Part shown: positions 44,547 to 55,962 of the stretch, in pieces
How the letters are laid out: the number at the start of each line of letters is the position of its first letter
Position numbering within the stretch: the stretch's first letter is position 1
Assembly: GCA_006538405.1 (NCBI GenBank)
Contig: BJKQ01000008.1
Location: forward strand, 1,302,001 to 1,366,000
DNA from: Hansfordia pulvinata
Lineage: Eukaryota > Ascomycota > Sordariomycetes > Xylariales
DNA length: 64,000 nt
Direction: 5' to 3'
Position numbers and translations under genes: made by a program
The notes under the pieces: model-generated
Database searches by the model: none
The model's input: the letters and a program-made list of their open reading frames with translations, nothing else
What the model was told of the DNA's origin: nothing

Positions 44547-46459
44547 AATGCGTGTACATGTATGTGCACGTAGAGAGCCGTCATTGGCCAATTTGTCATT
44601 TCCGCCGCCTCCCCCCTCTTTTTCACCACTACGGAGTACGGTCTGCCCAGGTTTGGCACTCATCACGACTCACGAGGTATATATAATAGAGCGGATCCGG
44701 CCTCTGTCCTCTCCGAGTTCTTCATTGCGGCTTGGGATCTCAGAACTTCGTCGCTCTATGTACATACCTGGCCTCTAGGTTGGTAATGTAGGTAAGGGGC
44801 TGCGGGGAGTCGTGCGAGTCCGTCCTGGTGGCTTGAGACTTTCAATAGTCACGACTCACACGTATGCCCGCGCTTGCTAACATTCGTTCTCCCAACCTGA
44901 CATATTTTGTCGCTTCATCCCTGGGTTCACCGTTCACATGGCGAACAACGGGGGCTCGGGGCTCGGGGGCTCGGAGATGCGGGGCGAGTCTTTCCTTGCT
45001 GCCTAAAACCAGTCTCTTTTCTGATGGACAGGAGTGCCTGCTCGTGGTTCTTGGATAGATCTTTTGGCTGGGGGGGGGGAAGAGGAAATTCATCAAAAGT
45101 CCAAGATTTGCACCGAGATTGGCCCCTGAGCCACTGGCCACCATTCCCAATTATACGTACCAGCCAGCGAGCTGCTAAATGCATACCTACTTACAGTTTT
45201 TTCAGACACTCTTCGAAGTCTTCATCGCGTTTGTTTCTGCGTCGACTCGGCACTGCATCGTGTTACCGTGCGTATCTCAAGCTCGGAGGTGCCTTGGGTA
45301 GTACCTTATGCAGACCTGGAGTAGAGCAATCTCGTTCCGGAGTCCGGACCCCGGTGCCATGTGATGAGGCTCGGCCACAGCTTCCAATGCGAGAACCTAC
45401 CTACTCGTAGAAAGTCGTTTCTTGCTCCAGTCTAGGTGGTAGGCAGATTGGCGTGGCGGTCGTTGTGGCGAAAATGCGCAGTTTCTCGGCCCCGGGAGAA
45501 GGAGGACATCTAATTCTAGATGTGGCACACGCCAAATGCAGGCAGGCCGTGGTAATCCCTCTCTCGCCCGGGCGTGGTCGGGCACTGTGCGCCTCTCGAA
45601 GTGTGTGTTCAGTTCTGGCCCCTCTCCCCTGGCACCCACAAAAGCCGGCCGTCCCGTGTGGACCGCCATCCAGCAAAGCACAGTCGAAGCGTTCGTTGTG
45701 CCTAAGTTAGCTCGGTGTCAGCAGTGGCGCTATGCAACGATGAGTATGCCTCGTGAGTCGCCCCCGCGTAGCCATCTGCAGCACATGTGGGATGCCAGTG
45801 CACACCACCTATCGTGTACCGAACAGCGCGGGCATGGGACTCGTCCCCATCGCACCCGATGGATGTCAAACGGGTACATCCACCACCAGACTGGGTACAT
45901 CAGGACCTTACCTATGGCCTACATGTACCTACACCACCTGCATCCCCTACATCCATGCCCATCAATGGCCACTCTCTTCCTCGGTGCGTACCCGCGACAC
46001 CCAAGAGCGCAGCGAAAGCGTTATGTATTATAACGAAATAAGGTACTAAATCACTCGCTGGCTCCCTTTTTTACACGAAAAGAGAGCCCGGACGTGCACC
46101 ATCCCCGCCCCTTTTTTCCAAGTTTGCTTATAGCTACCTAAGATGACCATGCCGTTGTAGTTTTAGGGTTCTTTTGTTTTAGCTTAAAGCCTATAAGTCC
46201 TCCTTCTGCGAGCCTCGAGGGAGGCCATAAGTCACATGCCTCGAAGTGTCCGTGACTACTACGAGCACGCCCCTGAGACTCGAGAGACCCATCATCCATG
46301 GATGCAGGGGCGCCCATCCTTGAAAGCCACATGTCGCTATCATCTTTGCTGTTCTATTCTGGTTGCCATGTCCCCTGCAGCCCAAGTGCCCGCGCGACTA
46401 GCCCAGGGGCCCGGGAGCTTCAAGGCCCCGCAGACATACATGCAAGGAGGGACATTAAC

Positions 46460-46489
46460 AAGAAGAAGAAGAAGAAGAAGAAGAAAAAA
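46460..46489. repeat. (AAG)n microsatellite
   Basis: About eight AAG triplets ending in an A-run, intergenic. Confidence 0.9.
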
Positions 46490-48320
46490 TGTCCCATGAA
46501 GCCAACCCGAACGGGGGTTCAGGAACCAACGGCGAGTTCTGGAGCAAGGGGTTGGGTCATGTACGATTTCCCCCCAATCTCCAACAAGGATAATTTTAGA
46601 CGTATCCCTCACCGCGTACGCACCGGCGCAAGCGACGGCGGCGACCCGTCCATCCCTATGAAAATGATCGTCCAGTACGAGGGTCGGCACGATGGGTCAG
46701 GGCCCTAGCAATCCGGCCGAGGCCGTCCGTTGTCACGCACACTACTGCAGGCCGGCATACCTCTTTGGTTCGGCCGGAGCCAACCAGGCCTCTCGTACAG
46801 CCCGAGGATTTTCACGGCGTCCGCATCAGAATCCAAGTTGCATAATGGTACTGTTACTGTCTGTAGGCTCATCATAGAACAGACCCATCATGATGTGAAA
46901 GAGGGTTCAGTCCTTCTCCATAAGGGGCTCTATCATCAGAGCCCGGCATATCCACAAGAGGGCTCACCCAGACTCTCATGTGGGATCACGCCAAGGTTCG
47001 GACCGGTGCGTTTTTATAGCAGTGTATCATGCTTAACTCCGGGCTGTCACTGCTCGTATCTTGTGGGCGCGACTTGAGTATGTACACTCCTTTGGATTAG
47101 GTGGTTTGACACCAGTCCGCCGCCCGCTAGTAGCGCCTGAATGTACAGGAGACAAACCACGGAACAATGGATCCTACTCGCACTCCAGATAGGATGCGTT
47201 TCTACCTGGCTACTGCTACAGAGTAAAGAAGGTGGCGTTTCATCCCACCCGATCAAAGTCGGCGGTGCGCGTGGTTATGAGATGCAAGTAGATGAGAATC
47301 GAAGAGCCGCACAATGCACAGCCCGGATCAGTGCGAGAGGCAAATCGTGGCACAGTTTGAATCTCCGCCGAGCTGTGCCGCCAAGTCGGGTTGGGCCCTG
47401 GGGACGGAGGCAGGATTTCCTTGTCTAAAAAAGCGTTTGAAGACTGCTCCTGTGTCCCGCAGGGACAATGGCGGTCCATGGATCTCTGCCGCTTAGTAAC
47501 CAACCCCATGCCGACCACCTTGCAGAGACGACGAAATAATGGATTATTCATGGACAGAAGCAGGGTGCAGATGAGTTACAAGTCAGGATGGGCCTAGAGG
47601 CAAGGACTTCGCGACCCGTGCTGTCACTCTTGGCGCATTTTGGCCTTGGCTGCGGCGGCAAGACCCTGTCTTGGGCTTACCAGTTACCACCCCAACAAGC
47701 GGGCCGACCGCGTGGTGGAAACGTTACAGCTCGTCGCAAGGTGAGTTTCCCAGCATGCTGCGTTGCCAATGAGGGGAATCCCCTTCCGCAAATAAGCATT
47801 GATCCGAGCCTTCCACGGTAGGGTTGCTGTTGCGGCTGTGTGGCAAGTTGTGATAAAAAAATGTCTCTTCTCCCATGTGCGTTCAAGGGTAGGCGAGAGA
47901 AAGCAAGTGACCTGGCGGATCTTGCATTGTTTCTATTCTAGATGAAAAATAGTCGTCGGGCTACAGGGTATCATGCGAAGAGTGGGAGATTGAAAAAGGG
48001 CGATGCTGCGGTCAATCGACCGTATGACACGATATGTGGAAACACAGGGGTTAAATAACCCCAAAGACAAGAAAACCAGAACCAAGACCGTGGCGCCTCT
48101 GATGCATGAGCTTCTCGTGCAGGAGCCCCCCTTCCCCCCAAAAATTCAAGGCTTGATATCCTGGGCTGACTTTTATACATACGAAACAACGAAGAATGGG
48201 GACATCTTGATCCAGGGGGTTGTCCAAACCGGTGGTTCTGAGATGGTCGTCAACAGATCGCGATGGGTCAGCAGCGACGGCAGACTCGACAACACCCACG
48301 TCGCGTGACAGCCCAAGAGT

Positions 48321-49512
48321 CTAGATGACCTCGGACCGCTCGTAGCCTTGAGGCTTGTGGATGGGCTTGGGGGCCGGGTTGTTGCTCTTGTACTCGCTGA
48401 CAAAGGGGTTGGGGTCCTCGGCCTGGTCAAGGTTGCTCAGGGTGTGGTTGACACCGCGGTGGCAAGCCTCGTCGGCGCGGATGTAGAGGATGAGGTCCTT
48501 CATGGTGCGCTTGCCCTCGGGCATCTTCCAGTAGCGCGTCGCGATGGCGGGGATCTCGAAGTTGGGGTCGGACCACTTGGGCAGGTGGCCGTCCTCGATC
48601 TGCTTGATGGCCATGGTGTACGTGTGCACGGCCTCCTCCTCAAGGTAGCCGACGAAGCGGTGCATCAGCTTGGGCGAGATGAGGTAGGTGAGGAAGAGCG
48701 AGTTGAAGTAGACGCCCTGGGCGCCCAGGATCATGAGTTTCATAAACCAGCCTACACACGTGACTCATGTCAGCATTCCCGATATTTTCGAGACTTCTTG
48801 TTGTCCTTCTTTTTGTTTTTGTTCTGTTTGGAACAGACGCAAACTTGGGTCTTGACGTACCTGGCTCGCACATCTTCATAAAGGTCAACAGATGCATGCG
48901 CTCGTTGTAGCTCTCCTCGAGCAGGGTCTCGATCCAGCCGTTGTCGCGCTTGAGGCGGCGGATGCTGTGCAGATGCCTCAGCATGCCGGCTACCATGCCC
49001 GGGACGCCGGCGATGGACTCGAGAAAGATGAAGCGGATCATCCACTGGGCCTCGGTCAGGGGCTTGATGGCGTGGACGGCGGTGGTGGGGTTCTTCTTGT
49101 CGACGGCCTGGTCGTTCTTCATGCCGGTGCAGAAGTCCATGCCCCAGCGGCAGAAGCGCATGAACTTCCAGGCGCACCAGTCGCCGACGGTCTCGGGGGC
49201 GCGGTGGGCGGGGACCACGTCGAGCATCTCCTGCTCGGTGTAGCCGTGGTGGGGCCAGACGGGGGGCGTCTGCCGGATGTGCTCCGTCTCCTTGGGCGGG
49301 AAGAAGTCCTTCATGCGGACGGGCGGCGTTGTGGAGAAGTGCCTCTGGGCGCCGCCATGAGGGCGGTGCTGGAGCGAGATAATGGCAGCGGCGCGAAGGC
49401 CAGCGCCGCCGCTCAGAGCTGGGGAGGACAAGAAGAGGGGCGCCGCGGCCCTGGAGATCTGTGCCACATACTTGGGCGGACAGAGCTTTGCTGATGCCTG
49501 AGCGGAGATCAT
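48321..49512 (-). CDS. aod-1: Alternative oxidase, mitochondrial
   Basis: Cyanide-resistant ubiquinol oxidase of the mitochondrial inner membrane. It reduces oxygen to water, bypassing complexes III and IV. Exons 49512-48861 and 48751-48321 join across a 109-nt GT-AG intron (48752-48860; joint MCEPG|WFMKLM) to give 360 aa, normal for fungi. The first 65 residues are an Ala/Arg/Ser-rich presequence ending near [10 protein letters not shown]. The diiron ligands are all present: E in [12 protein letters not shown] and H in [10 protein letters not shown] in LEEEAVHTY, and E and H in [12 protein letters not shown]. The start at 49512 is the only ATG giving a mitochondrial leader. In Neurospora the homolog is induced when the main respiratory chain is blocked, via CGG-type sites; a CGG-N7-CGG element lies upstream here. 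Confidence 0.97.
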
Positions 49513-49555
49513 GAGTATGATGGACGAGGAGTGGTGGGTTTGAACTAGGAGGAGG

Positions 49556-49579
49556 AGGGATGGATGGATGGATGGATGG
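49556..49579. repeat. (GGAT)n microsatellite in AOX 5' leader
   Basis: About five GGAT units, 45-65 nt upstream of the AOX ATG, so probably in the 5' UTR. Confidence 0.85.
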
Positions 49580-49972
49580 CTGAGTTGGGGTGACTTGAGG
49601 GGGGCAAAGGTGAAGAGTCAGAGGTCGTTGATATATGAGTACCTAAGGTATATTGGCTGATACGAGGCTTGAAGACAAAGAAGCACCCAAGGGAGGTTGG
49701 CCTCAGGCAGGAGAAAAGAGAGGGCTTATTATACGAACCAGTTTTCCAAGGAGTGAGCCTCTCACACGAGACCAAACGGGACAGGACGGAGACGCTTGAG
49801 AAAAGAGACACGCGCGAGCGGGATATGGATTTCCATTGATCTCCGGACAGATGCGGCATGGCTCAGCCCGGGCTGCTGACCCTGATGAGCCCCTCCCTCA
49901 ACATCGCCCACCAACCCGCCCGTCCGTCCTTGATGGGTACGAGTACCCGTAGGTAGCAGTGGAGCGGAAGGC

Positions 49973-49985
49973 CGGCCGCGGTCGG
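49973..49985 (+). promoter_or_regulatory. CGG-N7-CGG element upstream of AOX
   Basis: Two CGG triplets separated by seven bases, about 460 nt upstream of the AOX ATG. In Neurospora the zinc-cluster factors AOD2 and AOD5 act through a motif of two CGG triplets seven bases apart. The local DNA is GC-rich, so a chance match is possible. Confidence 0.4.
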
Positions 49986-50370
49986 AGACAGCCCGACAGA
50001 CGCAGCGGGCCAGGCACGCCAGGTGAGGCGGCGACGGCCGTAGCGCGGGTGGGAGGACTCGCAAGAAGAGGCGGGACCCAGCCGTGGCCGCGCCAACGCC
50101 GGCGTCGTCAGCGTCAGGGTCAGCGTCAGGTCGAGTCGGGTCAGGTCAGGTCAGCGTCGTGGGAGGTGCCGTGTGTGGTCGATCGTGGGCAGTGGGGGAG
50201 TGGACTCCTGTCGAGCAATCAGCGAACCGCCATTACGGACTTGATTCATGTTCTTCGCGTGTCCGTACCTGTAACTTGCCTGCTACGCTGCCTATCCGCA
50301 CACGATTCCACGAGCCAGGTCGATCCGCTGTGGAGCCGGCGAATCAGCCTCAAAAGTGCGCGCGCGCCCT

Positions 50371-50400
50371 GCCCTGCCCGGCCCTGCCCGGCCCTGCCCG
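50371..50400. repeat. Three tandem copies of GCCCTGCCCG
   Basis: Perfect 10-bp direct repeats in intergenic DNA. Confidence 0.9.
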
Positions 50401-51937
50401 GCCCGCCACGCCTGCTGGGCCTGACCATCTCCATTGGGCTGGGCTGGGCTCATCAGCACGGGCTCCCCGAGGCCCGTCTCGTACGTTTTGCGCGCCTTGG
50501 TGGCCCCAGAACGGTGCCGCCCCGGCGCAAGCAATCTGCTGGGAAAGGAGCCGTTGGCGTGTCAGCTGGATGGCAGAGACTTCGTGGCGGGCCTGCTGCG
50601 CCGGGAAGAACAGGGAGGCCGTCAGCCTACGCCCGTGGGTGTCCCGAGATATTATCTTGGGGAGGCTTACTCGGTGCCTACCTCCTAGGTAAGTACTCGT
50701 ACCTACTCCGTACCTCAGGGGCACCTGCTCAATGGATTCTAAGTATAGCTGTGACTCACATACAACCAACCTAACTGAGTGGAAGCCCTCGATTGTGGAA
50801 AGCCGTCAATCCGCCGGGGCGGAACGGGGGCGGCCTATATTTTGCCAGACTTGTGATCATCCCAGTCCGAAATCATCTCGGGATTTGCTGGAGAACCTCT
50901 TATACGGAGGGCTAGGGATTTGCTGATGGTACGTTGGATCGAGGCTCCTCCCTTCCGACCCTTGCCAATTCGATGCTCCGTTATGGGGAGTGGGGGTCTG
51001 TATGTACGAGTACCTCCCACACCCTCTACGCGTACGCGTACCTTCGTGATGGCACGACTGCCCGACGCCATCTGAACCCTTTCCGTTCCGTGCTCCGTTT
51101 CAAAGACAACGGACCCGTTTCGTCAGCCTGGGTACGACGGGAGTATCGGAACCAACTCATGGTCAGATCCCACTCATCAGTCATCAATGCATCATACCTT
51201 GCCTAGCTTACAACTGCACGCCTCTCGGAACAGAAATGACATGCACCGCTGACAACATGGGCTCATCATGTTGATGACTCGAGGAAGACACCTTGCTGTC
51301 CATTTAGATTCTCTCGATCCTGCCTCTTCATGTTGATACGGGTATGCACCAGCAGCTCGCCTTCACAGCACTCCGGCACGCAGACCTAGTCATCCACACG
51401 ATTGCACAACGCCTCGAAACACCATCACTGAACTCTTAACACCATTTAACGGAGCAGCCCCCTTAAGTATACCAGCAATGACCCAGCGCCGGACTATATC
51501 TCCGGCAAGAACACAGACCAGGCTCCGGGCGAGGCTTGTCTGCCCGTTACTGAGCAGCCCCTCGCTCAACCCGAGACGGCGGCAGACGCGTCCGCATGAA
51601 CCCCACCAACCTACCATCGTGACATAACCAGTCCACATCGGCACAGACCTGCCTGGATTTCGCTCGAGACTGAACAGTGGTGAGAGAGCAAAAATAAAAC
51701 AAAACATACAACACCAGAGATTCGCCGGTCGTCACCGACCCGACTACTGATCTGGCCCTAACTGGTTTATCTATGGGAGAGCGGACGGGATCCCGAGCTT
51801 TCCAGTTGGTATGGTCGTATGTGCTGACACGTGCGCTTGTGTAGGTATATGCTATGGGACAAACACATCGAGGAACCCGCCTGCGATCGTCGACTCGCTT
51901 TTACAAACCCGGCCCACGAACCTTGCTGCTGCTACCT

Positions 51938-53596
51938 CTACCGCTCCGTCTTTGTATACCGCTTTCCGCCGCTGACAATGGCGGAGCCGCCGTCCAGCTC
52001 CACCACCCTCTCCGTCGCCAATGCCTGGTGCGCGTCGTTGAGCAGGACCAAGTGCATTATGCCGGCCGCGTACTCGTACGCCTCGAAGCGGCCCTGCACC
52101 TCGGCCGGCGCCTCTGCTTGAGACGCCCCCATCGTCCTCACGCTATACCGGCCATCGGTGCCAAAGGTCAGCAGTCTGGTGGCCTGCTGTTGTTGTCCGC
52201 CGGCCGGCCCCCCCGCCGTGTGAGAGGTTGGTTTGGGAGCCGCCGAGGCCCCGGCAGACGTGAGCCTCTCCTCTCGCCACGACCCGATAAGGCGGGCTTG
52301 CGCGTCCGGGAACGAGACCCGCCGGTCCACCCACTGGATCGACGATACAATCTGCCTCGCAGCTGCCTTGAGGGCCCCGTGGCCGTGATCCCGCGCCTCG
52401 TCCGACTCGCGGGCAAAGAAGAAGGCCGAGATGCCAGACCCAAAGGGGCCCATAACCACCACCCGATACAGCATCACCCTGAACGTGTCGGTGGCCACGG
52501 CCGTGTCCTCGGGGCCTCCCTCTTCCCGGCAACGCAATAGGCAGGCGAGGCTGGTGCCGGGCCCGTCCTCGGCCGCCACAGGGATGCCAAAGTTGGCCAC
52601 GGCCAGCGGCTCCGCGACCGAGACCGCGTCCCGCTCCGGCCGGAGGGTCCGCAGCGCCTGCGCCTCGGCCAGCACCTGGCTCCGGCTGTGCAGAAGCTTG
52701 AACTCGAAGCGGCCCCGCAGAGCCGTCAGGTCGCCCGTGCGGTAGTCGTGTCCGGATGCCTGCAGGTTGTTGCCCGGAGGCAGCAGGATCTCGGCGATCC
52801 CTAGTAGCGGGGCTTCATGGCGCTCCGGGTCACTCGAGACCGGCGGCTCTGGCGATGGCGTCTTTGCATTTCCGTCGTGTGCCGAGGCTGTGGCTGAGCT
52901 TTCCGATGGCGTTGGGATCGACGCCAGCAGGCTCCGTTGCCTTGGAAGTATTGCTAGCATACTCATTGGCGATGCGGGAGCATCCGAGGGTTCAATCTGG
53001 TCATTGCAATCTGAAGTTGAAGTAGCGGTTCCAGCCTCGTCCGGGGTTATCGCTGTCGTCGTGACCTGTGGTGCCATTGCAGCCTTTGCGCCGTCGGTCC
53101 ACAACGGTGCCTCATGGCACGCGTGGCCTGCTGCATGGCATGCGCCCAGTGCCGAGGCCGCTGCCGCCTGCTCGTACTGCAGAATCTCCAGGGCTGCTGC
53201 CACCTGCGCCCGCTGTTGCTCCTGTAGTCGCCGAAGCCCCTCGAGGGCCTCTCGGATCTGGACCTCTTGGCTCATCGGGTCAGGCTCGAGCTTCTGCAAG
53301 ATCCGTGCTGGCCAGCAACGCTCGTTCGGGGTGCCTGCAAGATAGGTAGGCTGCGTGGGGGGCTTCTGGCCGTGGTGTACGTCTTGTCGACTTATTGTTG
53401 CCGGATCGCCAATGCCCGGCAGAGGCCCGTTCGTAGTGTGTGGGTAGAGTGCGGAGCTCTCCAGCAACTGCGCTCGCTGGAGCTGTGCTTGCTGGCGCAG
53501 TCGAAGGTAGGTCGCGATAACTTGTGGCCCTGCGTCTTGATGGTCGGCCGTTCCGGTTGCCTGGTTCTGGTCGAGGGCGTCCCCAAGGGACGCCAT
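51938..53596 (-). CDS. Unrecognised protein with lipocalin-like C-terminal domain
   Basis: From the ATG at 53596 (MASLGDALDQNQ) a single open frame encodes 552 aa. Residues 1-180 are Gln/Ala/Leu-rich with heptad-like stretches (VQIREALEGLRRLQEQQRA), probably coiled coil, followed by a Ser/Pro/Thr-rich linker. About residues 265-440 form a folded-looking domain (FEFKLLHSRSQVLAEAQALR, then VMLYRVVVMGPFGSGISAFF). The last 110 residues show alternating strands with LIGSWREERL, LLTFGTDGRYSVRT, GRFEAYEYAAGIMHLVL and the ending SGGKRYTK. This order (G-x-W, F-x-x-DG-x-Y, final Y) resembles the small beta-barrel domains of bacterial lipocalin-like proteins. There is no signal peptide. Function unknown; the domain reading is inference. 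The frame is long for chance, and its amphipathic segments support coding. Confidence 0.6.
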   Translation of the reverse strand: MASLGDALDQNQATGTADHQDAGPQVIATYLRLRQQAQLQRAQLLESSALYPHTTNGPLPGIGDPATISRQDVHHGQKPPTQPTYLAGTPNERCWPARILQKLEPDPMSQEVQIREALEGLRRLQEQQRAQVAAALEILQYEQAAAASALGACHAAGHACHEAPLWTDGAKAAMAPQVTTTAITPDEAGTATSTSDCNDQIEPSDAPASPMSMLAILPRQRSLLASIPTPSESSATASAHDGNAKTPSPEPPVSSDPERHEAPLLGIAEILLPPGNNLQASGHDYRTGDLTALRGRFEFKLLHSRSQVLAEAQALRTLRPERDAVSVAEPLAVANFGIPVAAEDGPGTSLACLLRCREEGGPEDTAVATDTFRVMLYRVVVMGPFGSGISAFFFARESDEARDHGHGALKAAARQIVSSIQWVDRRVSFPDAQARLIGSWREERLTSAGASAAPKPTSHTAGGPAGGQQQQATRLLTFGTDGRYSVRTMGASQAEAPAEVQGRFEAYEYAAGIMHLVLLNDAHQALATERVVELDGGSAIVSGGKRYTKTER

Positions 53597-55962
53597 GATG
53601 TCAAAGTGGCCCGGGCAGGGCACTCTTAGGGATGCAATGCTTCTCTGATGGACCTTGCCGGAGGTGTCTTATGACGTTCTATACGCGCCGTGCTCAATGT
53701 GCCGTGCCGTTTTGCATGTGCCGGGTTGCTCTGCGCGTACCAAGGGGCTGGTTATAAGATGATGCCAGATGTTTTCGTTTTCGTTCCACACCCGGCGGAC
53801 CGGCCACACGAGGCTGCGAGCAGCTCACGGGAGGGGGGAGCTGCTACTATATAATACATGAGGCTGCGACCGACGCCCTGGGCATGGACAGGGCCCATGG
53901 CGGATGTCTGCTGGGTGGGTGAGTCCATCTGCGCTTGATAGGGTTGCGCTGCGTGGATCACGAGACTGCGATGGAAGCCTCAGAAGCCGAGAGCCAGAGG
54001 GCTAGACTATGCAATTGCCACGGCCCCCGGTAGTCTAGACTCGGGTTGAGGGGCCGGACGGCTCCTTGGCGATCTGCCTTATGGCTACCTCTGGTTTGGC
54101 GGCCTCCGCCTACTTTTTGGTCTCCCAAGTCCCGGCCGGGGTTTTACACCATGGCGTTTCGTTGGCGCTCTGTGGGGTCGGGGTTTCTGAGAATCCGATG
54201 CGATGCGGACCAGGTGCGGGTGTGTCGGGATCGCCGACGTGGGCGTGCAAGTCGGGAGAAAGGGTCTCAATCGTGAGCGTCCGGCGCGAGACCAGGTGCC
54301 AGTCTAATTGGGTCTGTCAAGCTCTGGCCCCTAGGCAGGGCTTAGAGGTCGGCGTTTGCCGCTTGGATACTTCGGCACGGAACTTGAAGCTCCCGCAGAC
54401 GAACTGAGAGAAATCCCGGGCCCCGGGTGGCAGTGCCACTGCAGGGCGGCCGGGCTCACTCTGGTTCATGGGGTTCTAGAATCTCTTGTCTGGGTGGGAA
54501 TCCGTTCTGCGCTGCGCAGGGGGGCATCGACGTAAGTATGCCGCCGACGCGCATTTGAGCCCCTCCCGTGTATGAATTGGCGCGAGGACCTCGAGATCGG
54601 GCAAAGGCTGATGATATCGCCCCGGGAAAAGAGAGGCTGTGAACGCGCAGTGCGCGCATCTCGGCCCAAAAGGGTGGGTTTGTGGTTCCTGAGCAAAGAT
54701 CGACGCCGTGGCCGCCCGATGGATTCCAACGTCGTGGCCCACTGCGACTTCGGAGGCGCACCTGTGCGCTGCGGTGCCAGCATACTCGTACTCTGGTACT
54801 GCGCGAAGGTGAAGGGCACCTTCCTATTGCATGCAGAGAGAAATATCACTTATTGCTGGCCCGCGTCACATGTCGAAGCCGAGTTTCACCTCTTCCAAGC
54901 GCAGGATTTGACAAGATTCCCACGCTGCAGAAATCAGCACAAGTTGCGGTCCTGTCGGCTCGGCCAGGAAACACTCACGTGGTGGGGTATTGTTGCACTC
55001 GTAGCTTTGCCCGTCGGTCGCAGCCTCACCCAAGTCGACGCACTCTACCGAGTCAACTGAGCAGTTCAGCTGAGTCAGATGCCCGCGACAAACGAGGCGA
55101 AGCCTGCACAGACACTCGACCACCTGCGGCGGGCAATCGAGGGGCCAAGAATCAAAACACTCGGAGCGGGACACATGGAATTCGGGAGTTGGACCCTTTT
55201 CAACACTCTCGGTGTTCGCATCTCTTGCACGTCTCGCACGTTTTCCTTGCAAGGACCTAGGTAACTTAGTATTGTGTGTAAGGCACCTTAGGTAATGTAC
55301 CACCTAACATACCTTATGTCCATGTATCCGAAATGAATGGAGATAAACAATGGAAGGCATCCATTCTGAAAACGGAAGAGCAACTTCCAAGCCGGAGAGC
55401 ATTAGGCAGTATTACAGGCAGGCACGGGGGGGTACGAGGAACCCAACCACTGCGGTGTTAGGCAGGGACGGGGGCCACCACGTGTAAAAATCGTCAACCA
55501 GGCCGGGCAGGCGCGTCGGCCCAGCGCAAGCAAGGCCCGCCCAGTCACCCGACGGCACCTCCTCAGTCAATGGCCCGGGCGGTCACGGGGCACCTACAGA
55601 CAGCCTGTGGAGGGTGCGAGTACTCCCTACAGGCTGGAAGTCCAGGCACCCGTGAACGCTGGCAGGGCGTGCAGGGCCGCACCACAAATCCCAAATCCTG
55701 ACATCGCCATGCAATATTCCACCCTCGCCCTCCCCACGCCGCGCTCCCGCCCGCCCGCCACGTCTGCCGCCCCTCCCCCTCCATCCATCTCCCCCTCCCC
55801 TCCCCTTCAAGTCTCCTCTCGCCCGCTCCCCTCCTCCACGGCCGAAACCACCTCTCCTCCGCCCCCGCCTACAGCACCTACGACAATAGAACACGCCCGA
55901 CGCCCACGATCTCGCCCTGTCAACCCGCACAGCCTACCCGACGACGCAGCACAACTGCAGCC
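53597..55962. other. Divergent intergenic region
   Basis: No supported gene. It includes the promoter of eIF3j; the last 250 nt are C-rich and are probably its leader. A TACTCGTAC element is near 54783 and ACCTAGG/CCTTAGG elements are near 55256-55290. Confidence 0.55.

Larger units (their letters stand above)
37663..48320. other. 10.6-kb gene-poor region upstream of crzA
   Basis: The longest stretch without a supported protein gene. Every frame above 150 codons is compositionally biased, without domains, and matched by open frames on other strands (for example 40256-40858 and 42434-43057). It holds several microsatellites and the densest group of TACTCGTACGAGTA and ACCTAAGGT motifs (41.2-41.8 kb). 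It may contain long non-coding transcripts or a long crzA leader; sequence alone does not show this. Confidence 0.5.
49580..51937. other. Intergenic region, AOX promoter side
   Basis: No supported gene. It contains the AOX promoter, GTCAG-type short repeats at about 50105-50158, a ten-base GC-rich repeat at 50371-50400 and TACTCGTA elements near 49938, 50694 and 51006. Confidence 0.55.
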
